Shown: positions 34,211-43,469, numbered from the stretch's first letter. The stretch: 64,000 bases of DNA from Halococcus sediminicola (GCF_000755245.1 NZ_BBMP01000022.1:620001-684000); one strand, 5' to 3'. Made by a program: numbers and translations. The notes: generated by a model not told the origin, from the sequence alone.

Positions 34211-35590
34211 ATGCTCGACAGACAGTACCTCCGCGAGCACACCGACGAGGTGCGCGCGGCCCTCGACGCCCGCGGGGCCGACGTCGACCTCGACCGCGTG
34301 CTCGACATCGACGACCGGTGGCGCGAGGCGAAGAATCGCGGCGACGAACTCCGTCACGAGCGCAACGAGGTCTCCAGTCGTATCGGCGAACTCAAACAGG
34401 CCGGCGAGGACGAGGAAGCCGACGAGGCCATCGCGCGCTCGCAGGACCTCAAAGCCGACATCGCAGCGGTCGAGGAGCGCGCCGACGACCTCGAAGCAAA
34501 ACTGGACGGGGCGCTGCTCGAACTCCCCCAGATTCCCCACGAGAGTGTGCCCGAGGGCGCAGACGAGTCCGAGAACGTCGAAGTCCGCCGCGAGAGGTTC
34601 GACGACCTGCGCGACCTGCCCGACGAGGTGACGCCCCACTACGATCTGGGCGAAGAGATGGAGATCCTGGATTTCGAGCGCGGCGCGAAGACGACGGGTG
34701 CGGGCTTTTACTTCCTCAAGGGTGACGGCGCGCGCCTCGAACACGCGCTCATCCAGTTCATGCTCGACGTCCACCGCGAGCAGGAGTACGTGGACGTGTT
34801 TCCGCCGGTGCCCGTCAACAGCACGTCGATGACGGGCACGGGTCAACTGCCGAAGTTCAACGACGACGCCTACCGGCTCGGCGGGGCTGAACGGGACGAC
34901 TACGAAGACGACGACCTCTGGCTCTGTCCCACCGCCGAGGTCCCGGTGACAAACATGTACCGTGAGGAGATTCTGCTCGACGACGATTTGCCGCTCAAAC
35001 ATCAGGCTTACACGCCCAACTTCCGACGCGAGGCGGGCGAACACGGCACCGAAACCCGCGGTATCGTCAGGGTCCACCAGTTCAACAAAGTCGAGTTGGT
35101 GAACTTCGCCCGGCCCGACGAGAGCTACGACCGCCTCGAAGCCCTGTTGGGCGAGGCTGAGGAAGTGCTCCAGCGACTCGCCCTCCCCTATCGAATACTC
35201 GAACTCTGTACTGGCGACCTCGGCTTCACGGCCGCGAAGACCTACGACATCGAAGTCTGGGCCCCTGGCGACGACATGGACGACGGTCCCGAGGAGGGTG
35301 GTCGTTGGCTCGAAGTCTCCTCGGCTTCCAATTTCGAGGCGTTCCAGGCCCGACGGGCCGGACTTCGCTACCGCCCCGAACGCCACGAATCGGCCGAGTA
35401 CCTCCACACTCTGAACGCCTCGGGCACCGCCATCGGGCGCGTGATGGTCGCCATCCTGGAATACTACCAGAACCCGGACGGCACGGTCGAGGTTCCCGAA
35501 GCGCTCCGGCCGTACATGGGCGGTCAGGAAATCATCGAGGGCCACGAACCGGTCGGCGAGAGCGCGGTCGGCGCGGGTCGAAAGGAATAG
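34211..35590 (+). CDS. serS: Seryl-tRNA synthetase
   Basis: A 459-residue class II synthetase that charges tRNA-Ser. The N-terminal coiled-coil arm (residues about 30-100) is followed by the class II core with YTPNFRREAGEHGTETRGIVRVHQFNKVE (motif 2, about 268-297) and the motif 3 segment ASGTAIGRVMVAILE. It is the common bacterial-like type, not the rare methanogen type. ATG at 34211. A T-tract follows the stop. Confidence 0.97.
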   Translation: MLDRQYLREHTDEVRAALDARGADVDLDRVLDIDDRWREAKNRGDELRHERNEVSSRIGELKQAGEDEEADEAIARSQDLKADIAAVEERADDLEAKLDGALLELPQIPHESVPEGADESENVEVRRERFDDLRDLPDEVTPHYDLGEEMEILDFERGAKTTGAGFYFLKGDGARLEHALIQFMLDVHREQEYVDVFPPVPVNSTSMTGTGQLPKFNDDAYRLGGAERDDYEDDDLWLCPTAEVPVTNMYREEILLDDDLPLKHQAYTPNFRREAGEHGTETRGIVRVHQFNKVELVNFARPDESYDRLEALLGEAEEVLQRLALPYRILELCTGDLGFTAAKTYDIEVWAPGDDMDDGPEEGGRWLEVSSASNFEAFQARRAGLRYRPERHESAEYLHTLNASGTAIGRVMVAILEYYQNPDGTVEVPEALRPYMGGQEIIEGHEPVGESAVGAGRKE

Positions 35591-35620
35591 CTAAAATAGA
35601 CAATTCACCATTTTGACGCC

Positions 35621-35626
35621 TTTTTT
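35621..35626 (+). terminator. Oligo-T tract after serS
   Basis: Six T residues lie 31 bases after the serS stop, following a TTTTGACG stretch. Oligo-T of this kind ends transcription in archaea. Confidence 0.5.
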
Positions 35627-35644
35627 GACCGAAATCGTATATCT

Positions 35645-35992
35645 ATGATTCCTGAAATTTGTTTATTCTTAAGTGTTGGACAATATCTTACTGCACTCGG
35701 TCTTGTATTTAATCTCCTCGGTGTGTCTCTAATCACGTTTTCAGGGATAATCGGCCAGAAGCCGATACGCCGTCTTGTTCGTCTCTATCGAGTGGATCAA
35801 ACTGAATTGGAAGAAGGAGGACCGGTTAGCGATATCGATCTGGAGCGTGTCATCGACAAATCCAGTCACAACATGCCGACAACTGAATCCGGTTACGTCG
35901 AACTGAGACGAAAGTTGTTGCGTTTGTTGCTCGGTGCGATTTCTATTGCTCTCGGAATGCTTCTCCAATTGTTTGGTGTGGTTGTTTCGTGA
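35645..35992 (+). CDS. AT-rich orphan two-helix membrane protein
   Basis: A 115-residue protein with an N-terminal hydrophobic hairpin (residues about 5-37), a charged middle (KPIRRLVRLYRVDQTELEE) and a C-terminal membrane helix (about 93-113). No family recognised. Its codons are clearly poorer in G and C than those of its neighbours (many ATT, TTT, TTA, AAA), which suggests recent acquisition. Start is ATG at 35645. The stop is 1 base from the convergent SnoaL-like gene. Confidence 0.65.
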   Translation: MIPEICLFLSVGQYLTALGLVFNLLGVSLITFSGIIGQKPIRRLVRLYRVDQTELEEGGPVSDIDLERVIDKSSHNMPTTESGYVELRRKLLRLLLGAISIALGMLLQLFGVVVS

Positions 35993-35993
35993 T

Positions 35994-36314
35994 TCAGTCG
36001 GTGTAGGTCATGATGTTGGCTATCTTTCCGTCGTCGATCGTGTGGACGTCGACGAATCCGAACAGGCGCTCGTCCCCGCCGAGCAGGCGGCCGCGGACGG
36101 CGATCTCGTCGCCGTCGTCGTAGAGCCTGTCGAGTTCGTGGTCCGTCTCGGTTCGCGGGCGGCCCTCGCGCATGAACCCGATGAACGTCTCCCGCCCCTC
36201 GAACGTCCGGTCGGGGCGCTCGTGGACGAACTCGGATGTGAGGAGTTCCCGGAGGTCGTCGTAGCGCTTCCCGTCGATGGTCCGGTAGTACGATCGGACG
36301 GTGTGGGCGCTCAT
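35994..36314 (-). CDS. SnoaL-like / NTF2-fold protein
   Basis: A 106-residue protein of the NTF2-like (ketosteroid isomerase, SnoaL) fold. It reads VRSYYRTIDGKRYDDLRELLTSEFVHERPDRTFEGRETFIGFM (residues about 6-48), then a beta-rich half. Function unknown; such proteins bind small hydrophobic ligands or act as isomerases. ATG at 36314 is the fold's normal beginning; the longer frame upstream is antisense. Confidence 0.82.
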   Translation of the reverse strand: MSAHTVRSYYRTIDGKRYDDLRELLTSEFVHERPDRTFEGRETFIGFMREGRPRTETDHELDRLYDDGDEIAVRGRLLGGDERLFGFVDVHTIDDGKIANIMTYTD

Positions 36315-36399
36315 GACTGGTCTGGGAAAGCGACCGGAAAGAGCCTGCCGGCTCCACGCAGCCCGAGGGCTTTTGTCGGCCACGAGTCTCCCGACGTCA

Positions 36400-37404
36400 A
36401 TGAGTGATTCCGGCGCGGGGACGAACAACGGCCGGCTGCGGTCGTGGCTGTTGCTCACCGCCAACCGCGTCGTCATCGCCGCGCTGCTCACGGCTGGGCT
36501 GTTCGTCGTGCTCGTCGCCGCCGGTGCGGTCAACACGACCTCGCTGCGGGTGCTCATCCGGCAGGGAACGCACGTCGAGCGGCTGTTCCAGTCGTTCGTC
36601 ATGTCGCTGGTCACCGGCATCACGCTCGTCGTCACGCTCACCCAACTGGTCCTCTCGCGGGAACTCGGGCCGCTCGGCGAGCAGCGCGACCGGATGGCCG
36701 GTGCGGTCGACTTCCGCCAGGACATCGAGGAGCTGAGTGGCTCCGTCGCGCCGCCGGACCCCGCCTCGTTCATGCAGCTGTGCGAGGCGCGCGCGTCGAC
36801 GCTCGAAGAACGGGTCGCGGACAACGACGACGCGGCGCTGCGCGAGAACGTCACCGACCTCGCCGAGCGCATCGGCGAGCACGCGGCCACCATCGGCGAC
36901 CAGTTGGCCGACGCCGACTTCGGCGACTTCGACGTCGTCGGCGTCATTCTGAACTACGACTACTCGTGGAACATCTACGCGACCCGGCGAGTCCGTGCGG
37001 CCTACGGGGACGCGCTCGGCGAGGCCGAACACGACGCCTTCGAGGACCTGCTTGACGTGCTCTTCCTGTTCGGCCCCGCACGCGAGCACTTCAAGACGCT
37101 GTACTTCCGGCGCGAACTGGTCGACCTCTCGCGGGACATGCTCTACGCCGGCGTGCCCGCCCTCGCCATCGCCATCATGGGATTGCTCTATCTCAACCCG
37201 AACTCCTTCATCGGCTCGACGCTCGGCATCGAGAACGTCGTCTTCGTCGTCAGCGCGGCCGTCGCGATCGCCTCGACGCCGTTTTTCGTGCTCGTGGCGT
37301 ACATCGTCCGTCTCGCGACGATCGCCCAGCGAACGCTCGCCATCGGGCCGTTCGTCCTCCGGGACTCACAGCGCTCGCTCGATCTCGGGGTGGAAGACGA
37401 ATGA
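36400..37404 (+). CDS. Four-helix membrane protein, unknown
   Basis: A 334-residue membrane protein. Two helices near residues 18-42 and 65-86 are followed by a large soluble region (about 90-235, rich in Asp/Glu and helical) and two more helices near 247-270 and 285-310. I do not recognise the family. ATG at 36400. It overlaps the lipoprotein gene by four bases (ATGA), so the two proteins are translationally coupled and probably work at the same membrane. Confidence 0.75.
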   Translation: MSDSGAGTNNGRLRSWLLLTANRVVIAALLTAGLFVVLVAAGAVNTTSLRVLIRQGTHVERLFQSFVMSLVTGITLVVTLTQLVLSRELGPLGEQRDRMAGAVDFRQDIEELSGSVAPPDPASFMQLCEARASTLEERVADNDDAALRENVTDLAERIGEHAATIGDQLADADFGDFDVVGVILNYDYSWNIYATRRVRAAYGDALGEAEHDAFEDLLDVLFLFGPAREHFKTLYFRRELVDLSRDMLYAGVPALAIAIMGLLYLNPNSFIGSTLGIENVVFVVSAAVAIASTPFFVLVAYIVRLATIAQRTLAIGPFVLRDSQRSLDLGVEDE

Positions 37405-37907
37405 CGGGCGACCCGGAGGACCCCGCGCACTCGACCCGGCGTCGTTTCCTCGTACTGGCCGGCGCAGGCGTCTCGACCGCTCTCGCCGGCTGTAGCGGCC
37501 GACCGGACACCGCCGAGTACGAGTCCAGTGGGACGATCGATCCACCCTCGAAGGACGAACCGAACGCCAGCGCGGCGAGCGCTGCGGCCGCGCGCGCCGA
37601 ACTCGACGGCCACGACTACGCCGTCCCGCTCGACACGCTCGCGCTCCGGGGCCACGAACTCGACGTCAAGGACGACTACCGCGGCGTCGTGATTCAGGGC
37701 AGCGTCGAGAACACCGGTCAGCAACGCCTCGAACTGGTCGAGGTCCGTGCGCGCGTCTACGACACCAACGGCGAACAGCTCGGTCAGTACCTCGACAGTA
37801 CCCACGATCTCGCGGCCGGCGCGACGTGGAGTTTCGACGTCATCGTGCTCGAAACGCCGAGCGACGTCGGCTCGTACGACATCGCCGTGCTCGGCTCGCT
37901 GGCCTGA
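37401..37907 (+). CDS. FxLYD-domain lipoprotein
   Basis: A 168-residue exported lipoprotein. A twin-arginine signal (STRRRFLVLAGAG) ends in the lipobox ALAGC, with lipidation on that Cys (about residue 31). The C-terminal half is a FxLYD-type immunoglobulin-like domain (RGVVIQGSVENTGQQRL then VRARVYDTNGEQLG). Overlaps the upstream membrane protein gene by four bases. Role unknown. Confidence 0.85.
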   Translation: MTGDPEDPAHSTRRRFLVLAGAGVSTALAGCSGRPDTAEYESSGTIDPPSKDEPNASAASAAAARAELDGHDYAVPLDTLALRGHELDVKDDYRGVVIQGSVENTGQQRLELVEVRARVYDTNGEQLGQYLDSTHDLAAGATWSFDVIVLETPSDVGSYDIAVLGSLA

Positions 37908-38002
37908 TGCTATGGACGGAAAGGGAATATCGAACGACGGAGACGTCGAACGAACTGGATATTCCGGCCGTGTCTCCGGGCCAGCACCATCCGACAGTAT
38001 GA

Positions 38003-38245
38003 CTACGGGATGATCTGCTCGCCGTCGTCGTAGACCGTGATGGCGTCGACCGGGCAGGCACGGGCGGCGAACTTCGCATCTAACTCCGCGTCGGCGGGCA
38101 CCTCCCGGACGAATTTTTCGGGCTCGTCCTCCTCGCCGTCGACCAGCACTGCCTTGCCGGCATCCTCGTCGCGTTCGAAACCCTCCCACTCGGCGACGCA
38201 CTGGAACATCCCGATGCAGGTCTCGCGGTCGTACTCGATTCGCAT
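38003..38245 (-). CDS. Ferredoxin with only three cluster cysteines
   Basis: An 80-residue acidic ferredoxin. The cysteines are Cys10, Cys16 (CIGMFQC) and Cys64 (ACPVDAI); a fourth cluster cysteine is absent. That spacing (Cx5C...CP) is that of [3Fe-4S] ferredoxins, such as those supplying electrons to P450s in actinobacteria. No P450 gene is close. ATG at 38245. Divergent from hel308. Confidence 0.85.
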   Translation of the reverse strand: MRIEYDRETCIGMFQCVAEWEGFERDEDAGKAVLVDGEEDEPEKFVREVPADAELDAKFAARACPVDAITVYDDGEQIIP

Positions 38246-38294
38246 ACCGTCGCTTCCCCCGGCGCGACCATATGGCTGACGGCGTACTCCGACG

Positions 38295-38302
38295 GTTTAA
38301 AC
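38295..38302 (+). promoter_or_regulatory. TATA box of hel308
   Basis: GTTTAAAC is centred 28.5 bases before the ATG at 38327, fitting a leaderless transcript. Confidence 0.55.
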
Positions 38303-38326
38303 GGCGAGCGGCACACAGAACGGATA

Positions 38327-40555
38327 ATGAACGTCTCGGAGCTGTCGGGCGTCCCCGAGTGGCTGCCCGAGCATCTGCGCGGGGACGGCATCGAGGAGCT
38401 GTATCCACCGCAGGCGGAAGCCGTCGATGCGGGCGTCACCGAGGGCGAGAGTCTCGTGGCGAGCGTCCCCACGGCGTCGGGGAAGACCCTCATCGCGGAA
38501 CTCGCCATGACCGCGAGCGTCGCCCGCGGTGGCAAGGCGCTCTACATCGTGCCGCTGCGTGCGCTCGCCGGCGAGAAGCGCACCGAGTTCGAGACCTTCG
38601 AGCAGTACGGACTCACCATCGGGGTCTCCACCGGCAACTACGATTCGGACGGCGAGTGGCTCGCCTCGTGTGACATCATCGTCGCCACCAGCGAGAAGGT
38701 CGACTCGCTCGTCCGCAACGACGCACCGTGGATCTCGCAGTTGAGCTGTGTGGTCGCCGACGAAGTCCACCTCGTCGACGACGGCCATCGCGGCCCCACG
38801 TTGGAGGTCACGCTCGCGAAACTCCGCCAGCGCAATCTCGGTCTGCAAACGGTGGCGCTCTCGGCGACGATCGGCAACCCCGAGATCCTCGCCGACTGGC
38901 TCGACGCCGAACTCGTCGACTCGACGTGGCGACCGATCGACCTGAAGAAAGGCGTCCACTTCGGGCAGGCGGTCCACTTGGAGGACGGCGAACAACACGA
39001 ACTCGGGGTCGAGGACGGCGAGAAGCCGACTGCGGCCATCGTGCGCGATACGCTCGCCGACGAGGGATCGACGCTCGTGTTCGTCAACTCCCGGCGCAAC
39101 GCCGAGGCCGAAGCCCGCCGGCTCGCCAACACAGTCGAAAGCGAACTCACAGGGGAGGAACGCGACCGCCTCGCCGGCGTGGCCGCCGATATCCGCGACG
39201 TGAGCGACACCGAGACGAGTACCGATCTGGCGAACGCGGTCGAAAGCGGGGCGGCCTTTCACCATGCCGGTCTGGCCTCTGACCATCGCGAACTCGTCGA
39301 GGACGCCTTCCGCGAGCGCCTGCTGAAGGTGGTCTCGGCGACACCAACGCTCGCGGCGGGCGTCAACACGCCGAGTCGCCGGGTCGTCGTCCGCGACTGG
39401 CGGCGCTACTCCGGCGAAGCCGGCGGGATGCAACCGCTCTCGGTGCTCGAAGTCCACCAGATGTGCGGCCGTGCGGGCCGGCCGGGTCTCGATCCCTACG
39501 GCGAAGCGCTGCTGCTCGCCAAGAGCCACGACGAACTCGACGAACTCTTTGACAGGTATATCTGGACCGAACCCGAACCTGTCCGCTCGAAACTCGCCGC
39601 CGAACCCGCTCTCAGAACCCATCTGCTCGCCACCATCGCCTCCGGGTTTGCGGGGTCGCGCGAGGGACTGCTCGAATTCCTCGACAGAACCCTCTATGCC
39701 ACCCAGACCACCGAAGGTGGCCGTCTCGAACGGGTCACGGACTCGATGCTCGACTATCTCGTCGCCAACGACTTCCTCGAACGCGACGGCGATGACCTGG
39801 CCGCGACCTCGCTCGGCCATACGGTCTCGCGACTCTATCTCGACCCGATGAGCGCCGCCGAAATCGTCGACGGTCTCGAGAGCGCCGACGATCGCCCGAG
39901 CGCGCTCGGCCTCTTCCATCTCGTGAGTCGCACACCCGACATGTACGAACTCTATCTCCGATCCGGTGACCGCGAGGAGTACACCATGATCGCCCACGAG
40001 CACGAGACCGAGATGCTGGGCAGCGTTCCGAGCGAGTTCGAGGAACGCTGGGAGGACTGGCTCTCGGCGCTCAAGACTGCGAACATGCTCGACGACTGGG
40101 CGAGCGAACTCGACGAAAGCACCATCACCGACCGCTACTCGATCGGGCCGGGCGACCTCCGAGGGAAGGTCGACACTGCCGAATGGCTGCTGTCGGCCGC
40201 CGAGCGTCTCGGGGGCGAACTCGGACTGGAGTGGGCACCCGCCGTCAGAGAAGCCAGGACGCGCGTCGCCCACGGCATCCGTCCGGAACTCATCGACCTC
40301 GCGGGCGTGCGCGGCGTCGGTCGCAAGCGCGCCCGCCGGCTGTTCGAGAACGACATCGAGACGCGCGCCGACCTCAGAAACGCCGAGAAATCGGTCGTGC
40401 TAGGCGCGCTCCGCGGGCGGACGAAGACTGCAGAGAACGTGCTGGAGAACGTCGGTCGGAGCGATCCCTCGATGGCGGACGTCGAACCGGCGGGGTCGGT
40501 GGCGGTCGTCGAGGGCGAGGAACGCGAAGACCAGTCGAACCTCGGTGAGTTCTGA
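38327..40555 (+). CDS. hel308: Hel308 DNA repair helicase
   Basis: A 742-residue Ski2-like superfamily 2 helicase that unwinds stalled replication forks. Motif I is PTASGKTL, motif II VADEVHL (DEVH), motif [11 protein letters not shown] and motif [12 protein letters not shown] winged helix, ratchet and C-terminal HhH-like domain ([20 protein letters not shown]) complete the family order. ATG at 38327. The KEOPS gene cgi121 follows 25 bases later, an arrangement seen in other archaea. Confidence 0.96.
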   Translation: MNVSELSGVPEWLPEHLRGDGIEELYPPQAEAVDAGVTEGESLVASVPTASGKTLIAELAMTASVARGGKALYIVPLRALAGEKRTEFETFEQYGLTIGVSTGNYDSDGEWLASCDIIVATSEKVDSLVRNDAPWISQLSCVVADEVHLVDDGHRGPTLEVTLAKLRQRNLGLQTVALSATIGNPEILADWLDAELVDSTWRPIDLKKGVHFGQAVHLEDGEQHELGVEDGEKPTAAIVRDTLADEGSTLVFVNSRRNAEAEARRLANTVESELTGEERDRLAGVAADIRDVSDTETSTDLANAVESGAAFHHAGLASDHRELVEDAFRERLLKVVSATPTLAAGVNTPSRRVVVRDWRRYSGEAGGMQPLSVLEVHQMCGRAGRPGLDPYGEALLLAKSHDELDELFDRYIWTEPEPVRSKLAAEPALRTHLLATIASGFAGSREGLLEFLDRTLYATQTTEGGRLERVTDSMLDYLVANDFLERDGDDLAATSLGHTVSRLYLDPMSAAEIVDGLESADDRPSALGLFHLVSRTPDMYELYLRSGDREEYTMIAHEHETEMLGSVPSEFEERWEDWLSALKTANMLDDWASELDESTITDRYSIGPGDLRGKVDTAEWLLSAAERLGGELGLEWAPAVREARTRVAHGIRPELIDLAGVRGVGRKRARRLFENDIETRADLRNAEKSVVLGALRGRTKTAENVLENVGRSDPSMADVEPAGSVAVVEGEEREDQSNLGEF

Positions 40556-40580
40556 TGGCCGGAGTTCGGAGGAGACGCTG

Positions 40581-41078
40581 ATGGAACTCGTCGAGGGCCG
40601 GGCGACAGTCGAGAACGTGGACGAGTTCGTCGCCCGCCTCGGGGCGATTGGCGACGAGCATGACTGTGCGATACAGGCGTTCGACGCGCGCTACATCGTC
40701 TCGCGTACTCATCTCGAACGCGCGCTCGAACTCGCCGACCGGGCACGTGAGCGCGGCGAGGCGGTCGCGCGCGAGCGTGCGGTCGAAATCCTGCTGTACG
40801 CCGCCGGACGCCGGCAAATCGAGCAGGCGCTCGAACTCGGTGTCGGCGAGGGCGAACAGCCGGTCGTCGTACTCGTCGCCGGCGAGAACGGGCGCGCGGA
40901 GCGGGCAGCGGCGAACGACGTCGAAGCGCTGCTCGACGCCGAGGACACGCTCGATTCGTTCGACACCGAGCGCGTCGGTGAGTTCTTCGACATCGACGAG
41001 CGCGAACTCGTGGCGACGGACGCGGGTCTCGCGGCACTCGTCTGTGAACGGGTCGCGCTGCTCGACGTCGAGAAATAA
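40581..41078 (+). CDS. cgi121: KEOPS complex subunit Cgi121
   Basis: A 165-residue protein of the KEOPS complex that makes t6A37 in tRNA. The signature pieces are IQAFDARYIVSRTHLERALELA, AVEILLYAAGRRQIEQAL (residues about 60-77) and VVLVAGE, with Ala/Asp-rich ends. ATG at 40581 is the family start, 25 bases after the hel308 stop. The e-MtaB enzyme at 12529 acts on the same modified base. Confidence 0.93.
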   Translation: MELVEGRATVENVDEFVARLGAIGDEHDCAIQAFDARYIVSRTHLERALELADRARERGEAVARERAVEILLYAAGRRQIEQALELGVGEGEQPVVVLVAGENGRAERAAANDVEALLDAEDTLDSFDTERVGEFFDIDERELVATDAGLAALVCERVALLDVEK

Positions 41079-41186
41079 TCGTTGCGGCGGTCGTGAAGGC
41101 AGTCTCGATGTGGGGGCGAGCGAACACAGGCCGGTTATATACTGTTACGAAGATCGATGGTGCCGGTAGCCGCGGTGGCGGATACT

Positions 41187-41714
41187 TCAGCTCGTCGTCG
41201 ATGTCGAGTCGGAGCTCGTTCCATCGGACTCCGGTGGCGTGTATCCGTTCTTCGAGAACTGGGTGAGTGCTGCACCGGCAAACACACCGACAGCAACCGG
41301 CAACGAGATAGTGGCGAATAGGCGCACAATCAGTGCTGTCGTCACGAGAACACTGAACCCGCCGAAGCTCCCGAGGACGAACGCTCCTGCCACTACTACC
41401 CACGCTACGACGAGAGGAATCGTCGTCCCAGCCACGACTGCCGCGCAGAACTGTCGGTATGCATCACGAAGGTCGAGTTCTCGGCTCGCGTAATACCCGA
41501 ACCCGACCGCGAGGGCTACCATCAGAACGGCTCCAACGATATCCGCACCATAGATATACAGCGTCGTTGATTGCCCAACCGTTCCGAACATGGGTAGCCA
41601 GCCCGGAGGCCCGCGCTCGAACAGGCCACCGAGAAGAATCCCAGGCACGATCTTCACGACTGCACTAAGGATACCAATCGCACCGGCCAATATAGCGATA
41701 CGTTTGCCGTCCAT
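41187..41714 (-). CDS. Four- to five-helix membrane protein, unknown
   Basis: A 175-residue hydrophobic protein: helices near 8-28, 55-75, 88-115 and 125-150, then a Ser/Thr/Asp tail (DGTSSDSTSTTS). No family recognised. ATG at 41714 in an AT-rich stretch of non-coding DNA. Its codon choice is slightly less GC-rich than usual here. Confidence 0.7.
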   Translation of the reverse strand: MDGKRIAILAGAIGILSAVVKIVPGILLGGLFERGPPGWLPMFGTVGQSTTLYIYGADIVGAVLMVALAVGFGYYASRELDLRDAYRQFCAAVVAGTTIPLVVAWVVVAGAFVLGSFGGFSVLVTTALIVRLFATISLPVAVGVFAGAALTQFSKNGYTPPESDGTSSDSTSTTS

Positions 41715-42025
41715 AATAGAATCAAGCTCTCATCTCGTAATAAAACCATTGGCGACATGATGAGTTTGGTGCTCTGCCAGCAACCACCCTCGTTTACGGG
41801 CTGTACGCAACGCCGACTCTTTCCATAATCGAAAAGATGCAAACGAGAGCGGCCTACCGAGGATCGATAGTCATACGCGCTTCGTCGGTGTCGCTGAGCA
41901 GGCGGTCGGTATCGTCGCTTTAGTGAGGGGAGATCGGCGTGTCTCGTTTTGCGCCACTCACGTCGTGAGTTCGTCGTCGTTTGGCGTTTGCGAACCCTCA
42001 TGCGCGTGCTCCACGAGTGGTAGAC
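41715..42025. other. Intergenic region (311 bases) with palindrome
   Basis: No gene is visible on either strand. The left half is AT-rich (AATAATAGAATC-like text around the start of the 41187-41714 gene). A perfect palindrome lies at 41956-41970. The right part leads into the hydrolase gene at 42026 without a clear TATA box. Confidence 0.6.
41956..41970. promoter_or_regulatory. Perfect 15-base palindrome
   Basis: ACTCACG-T-CGTGAGT, 56 bases before the hydrolase ATG (42026). It is a candidate operator; a chance match of this size would be expected a few times in 64 kb. Confidence 0.4.
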
Positions 42026-42871
42026 ATGACTCGGGGGCAAGCGGGCGCGGAGTCGAAACGAATCGAGGTCGATACCGGCGACGAATCCGTCGACATCCGA
42101 TACCTGACCGCCGGCGAGGGCGACCCTATAATCTTGCTCCACGGCATCGGACTCGACGCGGCGAGCGTCTCGTGGAAACACACTCTCCCGCATCTCGCCG
42201 AGAATCACCGAGTCATCGCGCCGGACTTCCCGGGTCACGGCGAGAGCGACGGGGCCGAGGAGTACACGATGGAGTCGTATCTCGCCGTTCTCGACGGTCT
42301 CCTCGACGCGCTCGCCATCGAGCACGCGAGTCTCGTCGGCATCTCGATGGGCGGGGCCGTCGCGCTCGGGCACGTACTCGACGATGGAGAGCGAATCGAG
42401 CGGCTCGTACTCGTCGATAGCTACGGACTGGGCCGCGACGCGCCGTGGCGACCGGGTGGGGCGGCGCTACTCAATACTCCCGGGTTCGACGGGTTGATGG
42501 GTGCAGGATTGCTCAATCCGGCGCTCGTCGCGACCAGCCTCACGGGACTCACGGTGAGCCCTTCTCCGGAGTTCGTCACTGATGTCCAGCGGGCGGTCAG
42601 TCCGGCGGCGGCGCGCGCGCTCGGCGCGTGGCAGCGCGACGAGTTCCGGGCCTGTGGACTACGAACCTGTTATCTCGACCGGCTCGACGAACTCGAAGCC
42701 CCAACGCTGCTGGTTCACGGCCGCGAGGACCCCATCTTTCCCATCGCGTGGTCCGAGCGGGCCGCCGAGCGAATCCCCACCAGTGAGTTCGTCCCGTTCG
42801 AGCGATGTGGTCACTGGCCGCCGCGAGAACATCCCGAAAAGTTCGACCGTGTCGTGAGCGACTTTCTCTAG
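42026..42871 (+). CDS. Alpha/beta hydrolase
   Basis: A 281-residue hydrolase. The catalytic triad is Ser (GISMGGAV), Asp (HGREDPIFP) and His (CGHWPPRE), and the oxyanion region is LLHGIGLDAAS. Substrate unknown; esterase, lactonase or C-C hydrolase activity are all possible. ATG at 42026 (MTRGQAGAESK). It is convergent with the PhaJ-like gene (4-base overlap), so it borders the PHA locus but may not belong to it. Confidence 0.88.
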   Translation: MTRGQAGAESKRIEVDTGDESVDIRYLTAGEGDPIILLHGIGLDAASVSWKHTLPHLAENHRVIAPDFPGHGESDGAEEYTMESYLAVLDGLLDALAIEHASLVGISMGGAVALGHVLDDGERIERLVLVDSYGLGRDAPWRPGGAALLNTPGFDGLMGAGLLNPALVATSLTGLTVSPSPEFVTDVQRAVSPAAARALGAWQRDEFRACGLRTCYLDRLDELEAPTLLVHGREDPIFPIAWSERAAERIPTSEFVPFERCGHWPPREHPEKFDRVVSDFL

Positions 42872-43443
42872 GGTTCGTCGAGCATGACGACCGCCTCGCC
42901 GTCGATGACCGTCTCCTCAGCGTCCCGTACCGTCGTCCGCAGTCGATAGCGGTTCTCGCCGAGGTCCTCGACGATCTCGCACTCGGCGGTCACGCGGTCG
43001 TCGATGCCTACCGGGTTGTGGAACTCGACGTCCTGTGAGAGGTAGATGACGAGTCCGGGTAGGCGTGCGAGCGCGGCGCTGATGAGTCCCGAGACGAGGG
43101 TCCCGTGGGCGATGCGTTCGCCGAACATCGTCTCCTCTGCGTACTCCTCGTCGAGGTGGAGCGGGTTCGTGTCGCCGCTGGCCGCGGCGAACGCGCGCAC
43201 GTCGTCGTCGGTGAGTCGCTTCGAGAACTCGACTCTGTCGCCGACCGAGAGCGCGGCGCGCCGGTGTTCGGTGAGTTCGACGTTCCACTCCGGGCGCTCC
43301 TCGCCGGCGACGACTTCCTCGTCGCTGTCGACGCCGAATGCGGCGAGCGTGGCGCGGTTGGCCGCGAGAACGCTGTCGAGGAGGAACGTGGAGTTGCGGA
43401 CCCACGCATCGGTCAGCGTGGAGGGCTTCGATTCGGAACTCAT
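42868..43443 (-). CDS. phaJ: (R)-specific enoyl-CoA hydratase (MaoC/PhaJ-like)
   Basis: A 191-residue hot-dog fold hydratase. The active-site loop is ASGDTNPLHLDEEYA, with Asp91 and His96 as catalytic pair, followed by FGERIAHGTLVSGLI. PhaJ proteins convert fatty acid breakdown intermediates to (R)-3-hydroxyacyl-CoA for PHA synthase, and it is divergent from phaRPEC, which supports that role. The first 60 residues are an extra helical N-terminal part not found in short PhaJ. Confidence 0.88.
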   Translation of the reverse strand: MSSESKPSTLTDAWVRNSTFLLDSVLAANRATLAAFGVDSDEEVVAGEERPEWNVELTEHRRAALSVGDRVEFSKRLTDDDVRAFAAASGDTNPLHLDEEYAEETMFGERIAHGTLVSGLISAALARLPGLVIYLSQDVEFHNPVGIDDRVTAECEIVEDLGENRYRLRTTVRDAEETVIDGEAVVMLDEP

Positions 43444-43469
43444 GGGCTACCTCGTATATGTGACCGACG

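Noticed and set aside
33950-35545. A 531-codon open frame on the minus strand opposite serS
   Set aside because: The seryl-tRNA synthetase motifs are on the plus strand; the antisense frame is low-complexity Val/Arg/Asp-rich.
38297-40273. A 658-codon open frame on the minus strand opposite hel308
   Set aside because: The plus-strand frame is clearly Hel308 with all helicase motifs; the antisense frame is a by-product of strong G/C at third codon positions and has no recognisable domain.
41131-41160. A good TATA box (GGTTATATACTG) pointing into the 41187 gene from its 3' side
   Set aside because: The only frame downstream (from 41157) is short and antisense with no features. It could drive an antisense RNA, but nothing in the sequence supports that.
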